Source: Rubrobacter sp. (GTDB taxonomy: Bacteria > Actinomycetota > Rubrobacteria > Rubrobacterales > Rubrobacteraceae). Taken from it: a DNA stretch of 7,803 nt. Made by a program: the position numbers and the translations under genes. Location of the stretch: contig JACDAR010000113.1 in the NCBI GenBank assembly GCA_013695335.1, positions 1 to 7,803 of the forward strand, in the 5' to 3' direction. Every line of letters starts with the position of its first letter. The first letter of the stretch is position 1. The notes below the pieces were generated by a model that was not told where the DNA came from, did no database searches, and worked only from the letters and a program-made list of their open reading frames with translations. Below, piece by piece: positions 1 through 4,840 of this stretch.

Positions 1-1
1 C

Positions 2-334
2 GGAGAGCGAAGCACGGTCGTGCGTGCGTCTCAGCGTATCCTGAGGAGCTTTTTCGACTGGAGAATCTTGGAAGAGATGCCCGAGAGAGGCGTCTACCGC
101 GCGGGTGGCACGCACCGGGTCGAAGACTCCGAAGTCATCGCCTGGCTCATCGAGTCCTCTCTTCTCTCCAGCGGTCAGGAGACCAGAGTGCTACCAACGT
201 TGCTGGCGTCGCCATCGCTATTTCCATTCGATATATCTTTATCGGGTAGGGAATTTTCGGATAGCAACTCACGCATCGCTCTCTACAGTCAGAGTAGAAA
301 TGAAGAGTTGGTATCCTTGCAGCCGTCAAGGTAG
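2..334 (+). CDS. C-terminal part of an unrecognised protein (5' end outside window)
   Basis: The frame is open from the first bases of the window to a TAG at 332-334, so the start is probably off the left edge. A GTG at 20 is only an internal candidate and has no ribosome site. The visible residues read like a real protein: an amphipathic segment with RSFFDWRILEEM, then GVYR, a helix with WLIESSLL, an SPSLFPFDI motif, and a polar tail ending near residue 110 of the visible part. The helix and FPF pattern suggests a helical or winged-helix C-terminal domain, but I cannot name the family. Codons in the second half (ATA, TTA, CTA, AGA, CCA) are less GC-biased than in the other genes here, which hints at horizontal acquisition. 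It is convergent with the GntR gene. An alternative is a non-coding open frame, although the amino-acid pattern argues against that. Confidence 0.55.
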   Translation, partial: GERSTVVRASQRILRSFFDWRILEEMPERGVYRAGGTHRVEDSEVIAWLIESSLLSSGQETRVLPTLLASPSLFPFDISLSGREFSDSNSRIALYSQSRNEELVSLQPSR

Positions 335-464
335 ATTCTATAGGGAGTGGATCAGAAAGGTACGAACTACGGAGTGCGCCGCGTCATAGGAGGTTTCTCT
401 CTCAAGTGTGCAAGCGCCCGGAGATGGCGATAAGCTTCCATGGCCAGCCAGGGCTATCAGGGAG
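335..464 (+). other. Short gap with an orphan Shine-Dalgarno sequence
   Basis: An AGGAGGT at 388-394 is a near-perfect ribosome site. It is followed 11 and 13 bases later by GTG codons at 406 and 408. The frames that start there run antisense through the GntR gene and have no recognisable protein pattern. A second small frame, GTG 348 to TAA 434 (28 codons), begins behind GGGAG. The simplest reading is the start of a gene whose body has been lost, or chance. No terminator hairpin is obvious between the convergent genes. Confidence 0.3.
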
Positions 465-1214
465 TCATGCCCCTTTGGCTGCGTCGGTCCTTTCGAGGTC
501 GTGGATCTCGCCGCCAGGACGGAAGTGCGAGGCTATGTCCTCTATGTGCTCCGCCATCGCCCGCTGCGCGGCGTCCGGGTCACGGCTCTGCACGGCCTTC
601 AGGATGCGCCGGTTGCCCTCCAGGGAACGCTGGGACCGCTCGCCGTGCTGAGAGAGACGTTCGTAAACGTCTTCGAGGAGGTCGTCTATTACCCCCATCA
701 CCCTTCCCACCACCGAGTTCTGGGTGGCGCGGGCCAGCAAGCCGTGGAACTCTGCATCTTCTTCGGCAGTAGGCAGGCCGTCTGATACGCGCTCAGCCTG
801 CCGATAGACGGCGGCTTCCAGGAGTTCGAGATCCTCCTGCGTCGCCCTGAGTGCGGCTTCCCGCGCGACCTGGGGCTCGAACAGCGCCCTAGCGTCCATG
901 AGCTCCTCGCGGAGCTGAGCCTTGCTGTTGAGGACGCTGGCGATAGGGGCCACCAGATGCTCGGACGTGACCTCGCGCACGTAGTTGCCGCCGCCGTGAC
1001 GGCTCTCCACCATCCCGGCCGCCTCTAACTGGCGCACTGCCTCCCGGATCACGGCCCGCCCCACCTCGAACTGCACCGCCAGCTTACGCTCCGAAGGCAG
1101 AGCCTGCCCCGCCTCCAGCTCGCCGCTGGAGATCAAAGCCCGAATACGGGCCGCAACCTCCTTGTACAACGTGCCGCGCTTCTCCACCCTGGTCCCATCT
1201 CCAGTTTTCCGCAT
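465..1214 (-). CDS. GntR/FadR-family transcriptional regulator (FCD domain)
   Basis: A DNA-binding repressor of the FadR subfamily, 249 residues from the ATG at 1214. The N-terminal winged helix is typical: LYKEVAARIRALI, SGELEAGQALPSERKLA, recognition helix GRAVIREAVRQLEAAG, then the wing SRHGGGNYV. The rest is an all-helical FCD ligand domain with DAEFHGLLARATQN and a late AMAEHIED helix, positions where FCD proteins usually hold metal-binding histidines. The helix before the late one reads GNRRILKAV, where many members have H-x-x-I, so one usual histidine is replaced by Asn. A GTG at 1244 would give 259 residues, but a -10 box lies inside that extension. The TATACT seven bases before the ATG and the lack of a well-placed ribosome site favour a leaderless start at 1214. 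The effector is unknown and no catabolic operon adjoins it. Confidence 0.9.
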   Translation of the reverse strand: MRKTGDGTRVEKRGTLYKEVAARIRALISSGELEAGQALPSERKLAVQFEVGRAVIREAVRQLEAAGMVESRHGGGNYVREVTSEHLVAPIASVLNSKAQLREELMDARALFEPQVAREAALRATQEDLELLEAAVYRQAERVSDGLPTAEEDAEFHGLLARATQNSVVGRVMGVIDDLLEDVYERLSQHGERSQRSLEGNRRILKAVQSRDPDAAQRAMAEHIEDIASHFRPGGEIHDLERTDAAKGA

Positions 1215-1221
1215 AACAGCG

Positions 1222-1246
1222 AGTATAACATGTCCTTGTGCCACAT
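1222..1246 (-). promoter_or_regulatory. -10 box and putative GntR self-operator
   Basis: On the minus strand TATACT (1222-1227) ends seven bases before the ATG at 1214, which places transcription start at or near the A of the start codon. Just upstream, plus-strand TTGTGCCACAT (1236-1246) fits the GntR-family operator pattern TNGT-N3-ACNA except for the last base, and its TGTG/CACA arms are a perfect inverted repeat. It lies between -10 and -35, where a bound repressor would block polymerase. No good -35 hexamer is visible. Autorepression is inferred. Confidence 0.45.
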
Positions 1247-1269
1247 TGATACCATTCTAACAACGAGGA

Positions 1270-1296
1270 AGCCCGGCCCCAACCAGGGACCGGGCT
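1270..1296 (-). terminator. GC-rich hairpin behind the small basic protein gene
   Basis: An 11-bp stem (1270-1280 with 1286-1296) and a five-base loop. Read as minus-strand RNA every position pairs, with one G-U wobble. On the plus strand that position is a C/A mismatch, so the hairpin suits the minus strand. It lies 36 bases past the stop at 1332. The following bases, UUCCUCGUUGUU, are only moderately U-rich, so termination is likely but not textbook. Confidence 0.55.
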
Positions 1297-1331
1297 CCAA
1301 CCTTTCGAACGTAGTTTCCGGCAGGCTACCG

Positions 1332-1496
1332 TCAGGCAGCGACCTTGTCGCGCACCCTCCGGGACCTCTCATTCCTCGGAGTCTCGGCCAGCCTCGGACC
1401 ACGCCCGCGGCCCAGCCCCTTGCCGGCCCCGTGGAACATCTGGGCCGTCGGCGCGAAAACCTCGTGCCACCTGAAACGCTTCATTCCGCCCTTCAT
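1332..1496 (-). CDS. Small, highly basic protein of 54 residues, function unknown
   Basis: ATG at 1496 follows AGGAGGT (1503-1509) by six bases, one of the best ribosome sites in the window. The frame ends with TGA at 1332-1334. The product starts MKGGMKRFRWHEVF, has a Gly/Arg-rich middle (GKGLGRGRGPR) and an Arg-rich C-terminus. I count 14 Lys/Arg against 4 Asp/Glu. There is no signal peptide, membrane segment or cysteine. Third codon positions are nearly all G or C, as in the true genes nearby. The gene is flanked by a hairpin downstream and a palindrome upstream, so it looks like an independent unit. The charge suggests nucleic-acid or ribosome contact, but I recognise no family. Its short length makes it easy to miss. 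Confidence 0.7.
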   Translation of the reverse strand: MKGGMKRFRWHEVFAPTAQMFHGAGKGLGRGRGPRLAETPRNERSRRVRDKVAA

Positions 1497-1547
1497 CTCT
1501 CTACCTCCTGATTGGTTCTACCAGTCTACATGTATATAGTACCGAAT

Positions 1548-1577
1548 ATGTTACGAGTGCGCTGTTAATCGGTTAAC
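1548..1577 (-). promoter_or_regulatory. Possible promoter and palindromic operator for the small basic protein
   Basis: A palindrome GTTAATCGGTTAAC (1564-1577) has five-base arms GTTAA/TTAAC. On the minus strand it contains TTAACC (1571-1576), a weak -35, followed after 17 bases by TAACAT (1548-1553), a weak -10. Together they would give a leader of roughly 45 bases. The surrounding stretch (about 1511-1580) is clearly AT-richer than the rest. The palindrome over the -35 would suit a repressor, but no regulator can be assigned. Confidence 0.35.
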
Positions 1578-1948
1578 ATGCTACATTTCGCAACTACTTG
1601 TTCAGTTCGTTCGTGTGGTTGTGGGGCTACAGGACGCCGGAGCAGCGCAGGATCTTGAGTAGCAGGTAGCCGATTATGGCTCCGGGGATGCTCGAAAAGG
1701 TGAAGGCCAGCATGAGGGCGACGAGTCCGGTGGCGGCGCCTTCGAGGAGGGGTGAGATCAGTATCGCCCCCAGCGTCGCCCCGGACGAAGCTCTCTAGAG
1801 AATATGCGTCCTGGGCTACGTAGTGCTGGAAATCTTCCCTGGGTAAAGAGCCTTCCGCGAGACCACGCACGAATGGATATTCGAGGGTGGTCCGCGTCAG
1901 GTCCGCGTTCTCCCGCCACAGCGACTTTGCAGCGTTCATCTGCTTCAT
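1565..1948 (-). pseudogene. tenA: Truncated tenA (thiaminase II family), 5' third only
   Basis: TenA proteins hydrolyse aminopyrimidine thiamine breakdown products for salvage and are about 220 residues long. The ATG at 1948 overlaps the thiN stop (ATGA) and has AAGGAG about eight bases upstream, so the start is original. About 57 residues match the family: SLWRENADLTRTTLEYPFVRGLAEGSLP style spacing, then the hallmark DFQHYVAQDAYSLESFVR. After FVRG (about 1780) the frame turns into Arg/Pro/His-rich sequence that is merely the shadow of the thiW remnant in another frame, and it runs to a stop at 1565. The catalytic cysteine region and C-terminal Glu of TenA are missing, so a 127-residue product would be inactive. 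A single frameshift cannot explain this, because the rest of tenA is absent. Confidence 0.7.
1627..1794 (-). pseudogene. thiW: 3' fragment of a ThiW-like ECF transporter S component
   Basis: In a frame different from that of the tenA remnant, the minus strand encodes a hydrophobic tail from about 1782 to a TAG at 1627-1629. It reads GATLGAILISPLLEG, then two membrane-type stretches ending SSIPGAIIGYLLLKILR and SGVL. The G-A-I-I-G-Y-L-L-L-K ending is, from memory, characteristic of ThiW, the S component thought to import the thiazole precursor of thiamine. The frame is closed by a TAG at 1795-1797, there is no start codon or ribosome site, and only about the last 50 residues survive. Position behind thiT, thiN and tenA supports the thiamine assignment. 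It could belong to another S-component family. It is not expected to be translated. Confidence 0.55.
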
Positions 1949-2595
1949 GTGGGGACTCCTTCCGGCTCGTGGATCACGAGCAGCGCGCCATCTCTCACGC
2001 TCACCATGCCCTCATCTCCAGCCAGTTCGTTGTGGAATCCGAGGGTGTCCCCGATCTCCAGCCTGGCATCCGTCAGCGGATAGACGAAGCCTTCGAGATC
2101 TACCCCGGTGGCTGGCCCCGTGAAGGGAAAGACGGAGACGCCGTCGCCAGGAGTCCCAGCCACTACGCAAGAGCCTGCCTCCATCACGAAAATACGGCCC
2201 CAACCGGCGATCGCTGTAGCCCGGACTCCCATCCGTTCGGCTGCGAGCAGGAGGTGCGGGACGGCGAAGAGGGCGCTGAACTTCCCACCGAAGGCGCAGA
2301 GGAGATCCAACTCCACAGCCCCCCGCTCACGGGCGGCCAGAACCGCGAGATGGCCGTCCATCTTGTCTTTCTTCACCGGATGGCGCTCCAGCCTGGCGCC
2401 GAGTTTTTCAGCCTCCCTCGCGCCCTCATCGCCCAGGGAGTCCATGTCCCCTACCACGAGATCGGGGACTATGCCAGCGTCCAGGGCGTGACGGGTTCCA
2501 TCATCGGCGGCAATTACCAGGTCCGCCTTTTCGGCTGCCATCAGGAGCAGGCCGGGCTCCTCGGGGGTGCCGTTCAGGAAGATGGCCGCCCGCAA
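1945..2595 (-). CDS. thiN: Thiamine pyrophosphokinase
   Basis: Transfers pyrophosphate from ATP to thiamine to make thiamine pyrophosphate in the cytosol. The 216 residues match the family length and order. First is VIAADDGTRHALDAGIVPDLVVGDMDSLG (Asp-rich catalytic site; the GD-x-DS motif at about residues 49-53), then HPVKKDKMDGHLAV for the usual KD-x-TD motif. The C-terminal thiamine-binding beta domain has GDGVSVFPF, GFVYPL and LGFHNEL. Two deviations stand out: FGGKFSAL where GGR-x-DH is usual, and HNE where SNE is common. The start is a TTG one base after the thiT stop with no clear ribosome site, so translational coupling is likely. The stop overlaps the tenA start by ATGA. Under the TPP riboswitch, it converts thiamine imported by ThiT. 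Confidence 0.88.
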   Translation of the reverse strand: MRAAIFLNGTPEEPGLLLMAAEKADLVIAADDGTRHALDAGIVPDLVVGDMDSLGDEGAREAEKLGARLERHPVKKDKMDGHLAVLAARERGAVELDLLCAFGGKFSALFAVPHLLLAAERMGVRATAIAGWGRIFVMEAGSCVVAGTPGDGVSVFPFTGPATGVDLEGFVYPLTDARLEIGDTLGFHNELAGDEGMVSVRDGALLVIHEPEGVPT

Positions 2596-2596
2596 G

Positions 2597-3154
2597 CTAG
2601 TGGGCTGCCGATTGCCGGAGCCGCATCTGGCGCGCAGATGGTCGCGCCCCTTCGAGCGCGCGCAGCAACGGGACTACTATCAGCAAAACGACGATGAGGC
2701 TTGGGATCAGGTACGCCGCGTTGTAAGCAGCCGAGTAGATCAGCGGATTCCATCCGTCCGGGGCGTAGGAGGCGAAGAAGACTACGCCTGAGACGAAGTG
2801 ACAGACGAAGCGGGCAAGCACCGCGACGATGGCTCCGACAATAGCGCCCCGCACCGTTGGTGGGAATAGCCCTGCCAGCCCGAGCACTCCGAAAGCCAGC
2901 GGGTAATCGAAGATCACCTGAATGGGATGCACGATGAACGGTTCGACAGCCAGGTTCAGTAGGCCGTAGGCGGTCCCGGCGATGATGCCTACCGGCGCGC
3001 CCTGGCGGAGGGCGAGGAGTATCAGGGGGATCATTTCCAAGGAGATGGAGCCCCCGAAAGGCATCTGGAACACTTTGATCAGGCCGAGAACGAACGCCAG
3101 GGCGATGGTGAGCGCGGCCTCCGTTAGCACCCTTGTATCTTTGAGCGAGTTCAA
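2597..3154 (-). CDS. thiT: Energy-coupling factor thiamine transporter S component ThiT
   Basis: Membrane substrate-binding subunit of an ECF-type importer. It needs an EcfA/EcfA'/EcfT module, which is not in this window. The start is a TTG at 3154, seven bases behind GGAGGAGG (3162-3169), giving 185 residues, typical for ThiT. About six hydrophobic segments are visible. ThiT-like signatures in order are MPFGGSISLEMIPL (residues 31-44), GIIAGTAYGLLN, IQVIFDYPLAFGVLGLAGLF, RFVCHFVSGVVFF and SAAYNAAY. The His, Tyr and Asn of the last two correspond to thiamine-contacting positions in the family. An upstream in-frame TTG at 3244 would add 30 residues, but those bases are the TPP aptamer and not protein. 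It is first gene of the operon and nearly abuts thiN. Confidence 0.88.
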   Translation of the reverse strand: MNSLKDTRVLTEAALTIALAFVLGLIKVFQMPFGGSISLEMIPLILLALRQGAPVGIIAGTAYGLLNLAVEPFIVHPIQVIFDYPLAFGVLGLAGLFPPTVRGAIVGAIVAVLARFVCHFVSGVVFFASYAPDGWNPLIYSAAYNAAYLIPSLIVVLLIVVPLLRALEGARPSARQMRLRQSAAH

Positions 3155-3204
3155 CGCGCAGCCTCCTCCGTATCGTGCGGGGATGCTCCGCTGAAGGCTT
3201 CGTA

Positions 3205-3292
3205 AGCTCCTCCCTGCGCCGGCATTATCCGGATTCAGGTTCAACGGGTCGGCGCCAAAAGCGCCCTCTCAGCCTCGCGGCTCCCCGGTCTG
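3205..3292 (-). ncRNA. TPP riboswitch (THI element)
   Basis: On the minus strand all conserved blocks of the thiamine pyrophosphate aptamer occur in order: GGGGAGCC (3279-3286), GGCTGAGAGGG, a variable GGCGC-UUUU-type hairpin, ACCC, GAACCTGA, then GGATAATGCCGGCG and AGGGA (from about 3211). P1 pairing is weak by eye. No U-run terminator is visible between the aptamer and the thiT ribosome site about 40 bases on, so control of translation initiation is the likelier mechanism. TPP binding is expected to lower expression of thiT and thiN. Confidence 0.93.
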
Positions 3293-3303
3293 TAAGTTGC
3301 GCT

Positions 3304-3332
3304 AGTATACTTCAACCAGGCAGCCCGTACAA
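3304..3332 (-). promoter_or_regulatory. Sigma-70-type promoter of the thiamine operon
   Basis: On the minus strand TTGTAC (3327-3332), a 17-base spacer and TATACT (3304-3309) form a good housekeeping promoter. Transcription would begin near 3297, a few bases ahead of the aptamer. The -35 box and most of the spacer lie within the last codons of the Nudix gene. Confidence 0.75.
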
Positions 3333-3866
3333 CCACTCGCCAGTCCACAACAACCCGAGGACCGTGGTGGCATCGGAGATTTCACCGCCCTTCACCATCC
3401 CCAGAGCCTCCCCGAACGGCAACTCCACTACCTCTATGAACTCCGTCGGCTCCGGCCTCGGACCCCGCTCGTCGCGCACAGCCCGGCACCGGAACAGGTG
3501 ACAGACCTCCGTGCTGCGTCCCGTACTAGTGTGTACCGAAGATAGATGCTCCAGTCCCTCGGCCCGGTAGCCCGTCTCCTCGAACAGCTCGCGTCCCGCC
3601 GCCGTCAGCGGGTCCTCGCCCGCGTCCAACCCGCCGCTCGGCAGCTCCAGCGTGAACCTTTCGAGCGGCTGACGCCACTGCCGCACCAGAACCACATAGC
3701 CCCGATCTGTGACTGGCACCACAGCCGCGAACCCGCCGCTCTCCAGGATGCCGTACTGGATCCCCTGCCCACCAGGCAGACGCACGTCGTCCACCCGGAA
3801 AGCGCACCACGGGTTGCGGTACAGGTAGTCCCGTCCCAGCGTCTTCCAGCTTCCATCTTCCATCAT
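3312..3866 (-). CDS. Nudix hydrolase (ADP-ribose pyrophosphatase-like)
   Basis: A 184-residue member of the family that splits nucleoside diphosphate-linked substrates. The Nudix box is intact: G-x5-E-x7-RELFEETGY in SGGLDAGEDPLTAAGRELFEETGYR, with the metal-binding Glu residues present. Ahead of it AAVVPVTDRGYVVLVRQWRQPLERFTLELPSGG matches the ADP-ribose pyrophosphatase (NudF/YqkG) subgroup, where R-Q-x-R and E-x-P-(A/S)-G are typical. The N-terminal LYRNPWCAFRVDDVRLPGG strand pair also fits. The start is ATG at 3866 or the adjacent ATG at 3863. No ribosome site precedes them, but a TATACT ends six bases before the first, so leaderless translation is likely. It is divergent from the VOC gene and ends two bases before the -10 of the thiamine promoter. 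ADP-ribose as substrate is inferred. Confidence 0.9.
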   Translation of the reverse strand: MMEDGSWKTLGRDYLYRNPWCAFRVDDVRLPGGQGIQYGILESGGFAAVVPVTDRGYVVLVRQWRQPLERFTLELPSGGLDAGEDPLTAAGRELFEETGYRAEGLEHLSSVHTSTGRSTEVCHLFRCRAVRDERGPRPEPTEFIEVVELPFGEALGMVKGGEISDATTVLGLLWTGEWLYGLPG

Positions 3867-3872
3867 TCGCGG

Positions 3873-3878
3873 AGTATA
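3873..3878 (-). promoter_or_regulatory. -10 box of the Nudix gene, leaderless arrangement
   Basis: TATACT on the minus strand, six bases before ATG 3866, would start transcription at about the start codon. No recognisable -35 box is found 16-18 bases upstream. The absence of any ribosome site supports a leaderless mRNA. Confidence 0.45.
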
Positions 3879-3991
3879 GACCCGTGACCCGTACTTTCGG
3901 GCAGCCTCGCAACTGTTCTTGTGGACGTAACGCTGGCGTGGAATGGGATATAAGATCAGGATCCAACTGAGACATCGAGACAGGGGGAGTG

Positions 3992-4387
3992 ATGATCAAG
4001 GTAACCGAAGCCGACCACACCAACTGGCGGGTGAGGGATATCGAGGCTTCACTTCGCTTCTACCGCGACCTCCTCGGGCTCGAGCCATTCGGCCTCGACG
4101 AATACCAGCGGAAAGGACGCGGCCTCGTATCCCTCCGCGTCACCCCCACGTTCATCATCCACTTGCAGCCAGACCCGGAATTCGAGCGGTCCGCCACCGG
4201 CGGTTACGACCATCTCGCCCTCGTGGTCGAGGGGGATGATGTGGATGCCCTGCAGAGGAAGCTGGAGGATGTGGGAGTGGAGATAGAACGTAGGATGGCC
4301 GGCGTCACGGGAGCCAGGGGTGACGGGGAAGCTATCTATGTACGCGACCCCGACGGCTACCTGATAGAGCTCAAAGTCTATCCCTGA
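3992..4387 (+). CDS. VOC/glyoxalase-family protein
   Basis: A 131-residue vicinal-oxygen-chelate fold protein, one of the two clear plus-strand frames. The two beta-alpha-beta-beta-beta modules are visible: DHTNWRVRDIEASLRFYRDLLGLEPF at the start, and YDHLALVVEGDDVDALQRKLEDVGVEI in the second half, closing with IYVRDPDGYLIELKVYP. The His near residue 9, the His in YDHLA and the Glu in LIELK are at the positions where lactoylglutathione lyase and relatives bind metal. I cannot say whether it is a lyase, dioxygenase, epimerase or resistance protein. ATG 3992 follows AGGGGGAG closely. A GTG at 3989 overlaps that ribosome site and is less likely. A TATAAG at 3949-3954 is a possible -10. A hairpin with T-run follows at 4441-4465. 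Confidence 0.88.
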   Translation: MIKVTEADHTNWRVRDIEASLRFYRDLLGLEPFGLDEYQRKGRGLVSLRVTPTFIIHLQPDPEFERSATGGYDHLALVVEGDDVDALQRKLEDVGVEIERRMAGVTGARGDGEAIYVRDPDGYLIELKVYP

Positions 4388-4408
4388 AAGCGGCCAGGCA
4401 CGAAGTGA

Positions 4409-4430
4409 GACCCCGCCTGGCGACGGGGTC
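4409..4430. terminator. Hairpin between convergent VOC and ferredoxin genes
   Basis: GACCCCG (4409-4415) pairs with CGGGGTC (4424-4430) across an eight-base loop. Neither side carries a long T-run. Its place between two converging genes suggests a transcription stop, most useful for the ferredoxin message. Confidence 0.4.
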
Positions 4431-4440
4431 CCTGTTGCCT

Positions 4441-4465
4441 GCGGATTTCTGGTCCGCGACTTTTT
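4441..4465 (+). terminator. Rho-independent terminator of the VOC gene
   Basis: GCGGA (4441-4445) pairs with TCCGC (4453-4457) around a seven-base loop. TTTTT follows at 4461-4465, about 70 bases past the VOC stop. The stem is short, but the T-run fits a plus-strand terminator. Confidence 0.5.
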
Positions 4466-4474
4466 CGAAAGGGT

Positions 4475-4708
4475 TTATTCGAAGTAGTCTGCGGCCTTGG
4501 TGGTGTAGCTCTCCTGCTCCTCGGGGACTTCGTCCTCGGGGTAGATGGCCTCGACCGGGCACTCAGGCTCGCAGGCGCCGCAGTCGATACACTCTTCGGG
4601 GTTAATCATGAAGTGATCTCCGGCATCATAGATGCAGTCGACCGGGCAAACCTCGACGCAACTCTGGTCCTTCGTGCCGATGCACGGCTCGGTGATAACG
4701 TAGGTCAT
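4475..4708 (-). CDS. Seven-iron ferredoxin, [3Fe-4S][4Fe-4S] type
   Basis: A 77-residue cytosolic electron carrier. By alignment with Azotobacter ferredoxin I (Cys numbering shifted by one), C9, C17 and C50 would hold the [3Fe-4S] cluster and C21, C40, C43 and C46 the [4Fe-4S] cluster, with C25 as the extra free cysteine. The motif blocks are C-x7-C-x3-CP and C-x2-C-x2-C-x3-CP (residues 40-51). The tail PEDEVPEEQESYTTKAADYFE is strongly acidic, as expected for docking to redox partners. The ATG at 4708 has AGGAGGA four bases upstream. Seven-iron ferredoxins of actinobacteria serve various reductases and cytochrome P450s. No partner enzyme lies in the window. The upstream region holds three FNR-like boxes. 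Confidence 0.96.
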   Translation of the reverse strand: MTYVITEPCIGTKDQSCVEVCPVDCIYDAGDHFMINPEECIDCGACEPECPVEAIYPEDEVPEEQESYTTKAADYFE

Positions 4709-4746
4709 ACCGTCCTCCTCTCAGGACTTTCTCGATCTCTTGCGGC

Positions 4747-4752
4747 TTTATA
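4747..4752 (-). promoter_or_regulatory. Candidate -10 box of the ferredoxin gene
   Basis: TATAAA on the minus strand, 38 bases before ATG 4708, would start transcription near 4740. No strong -35 hexamer is seen at the right distance, which is usual for promoters that depend on an activator. Confidence 0.45.
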
Positions 4753-4782
4753 CCAGCGTGCCGGAGAACCCAACACCCGCCA

Positions 4783-4840
4783 TTGACTGCCATCATCGCG
4801 GCCTTTGACCACAGTCATGGCGGCGTGTGATATGGATCAA
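4783..4840 (-). promoter_or_regulatory. Three CRP/FNR-type operator boxes at 22-bp spacing
   Basis: Three 14-bp imperfect palindromes fit the FNR/DNR pattern TTGAY-N4-RTCAA with one mismatch each: TTGAC-TGCC-ATCAT (4783-4796), TTGAC-CACA-GTCAT (4805-4818) and GTGAT-ATGG-ATCAA (4827-4840). Start-to-start spacing is exactly 22 bp twice, so all boxes face nearly the same side of the helix. The first two 22-bp units also resemble each other outside the boxes (16 of 22 bases). Relative to the proposed ferredoxin start near 4740, centres fall at about -49, -71 and -93, normal positions for activators of this family. Confidence 0.6.

Noticed and set aside
1215..1244. GntR start at GTG 1244
   Set aside because: It would put a TATACT promoter and an operator-like palindrome inside the coding region, and no ribosome site lies at the right distance.
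1230..1511. 93-codon plus-strand open frame
   Set aside because: It is antisense to the small basic protein gene, which has the ribosome site and codon bias, and it crosses a terminator-like hairpin.
1627..1948. Simple frameshift in a single gene
   Set aside because: The residues after the junction belong to a membrane protein tail. Most of TenA is absent, so restoring the frame would not rebuild it.
1804..2697. 297-codon plus-strand open frame
   Set aside because: It is antisense to tenA, thiN and the end of thiT, whose family motifs are clear. Its own translation shows no domain pattern, as expected in GC-rich DNA.
3155..3244. Longer thiT protein starting at TTG 3244
   Set aside because: These bases include the conserved TPP aptamer blocks and no ribosome site precedes them. 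The strong site at 3162-3169 serves TTG 3154.
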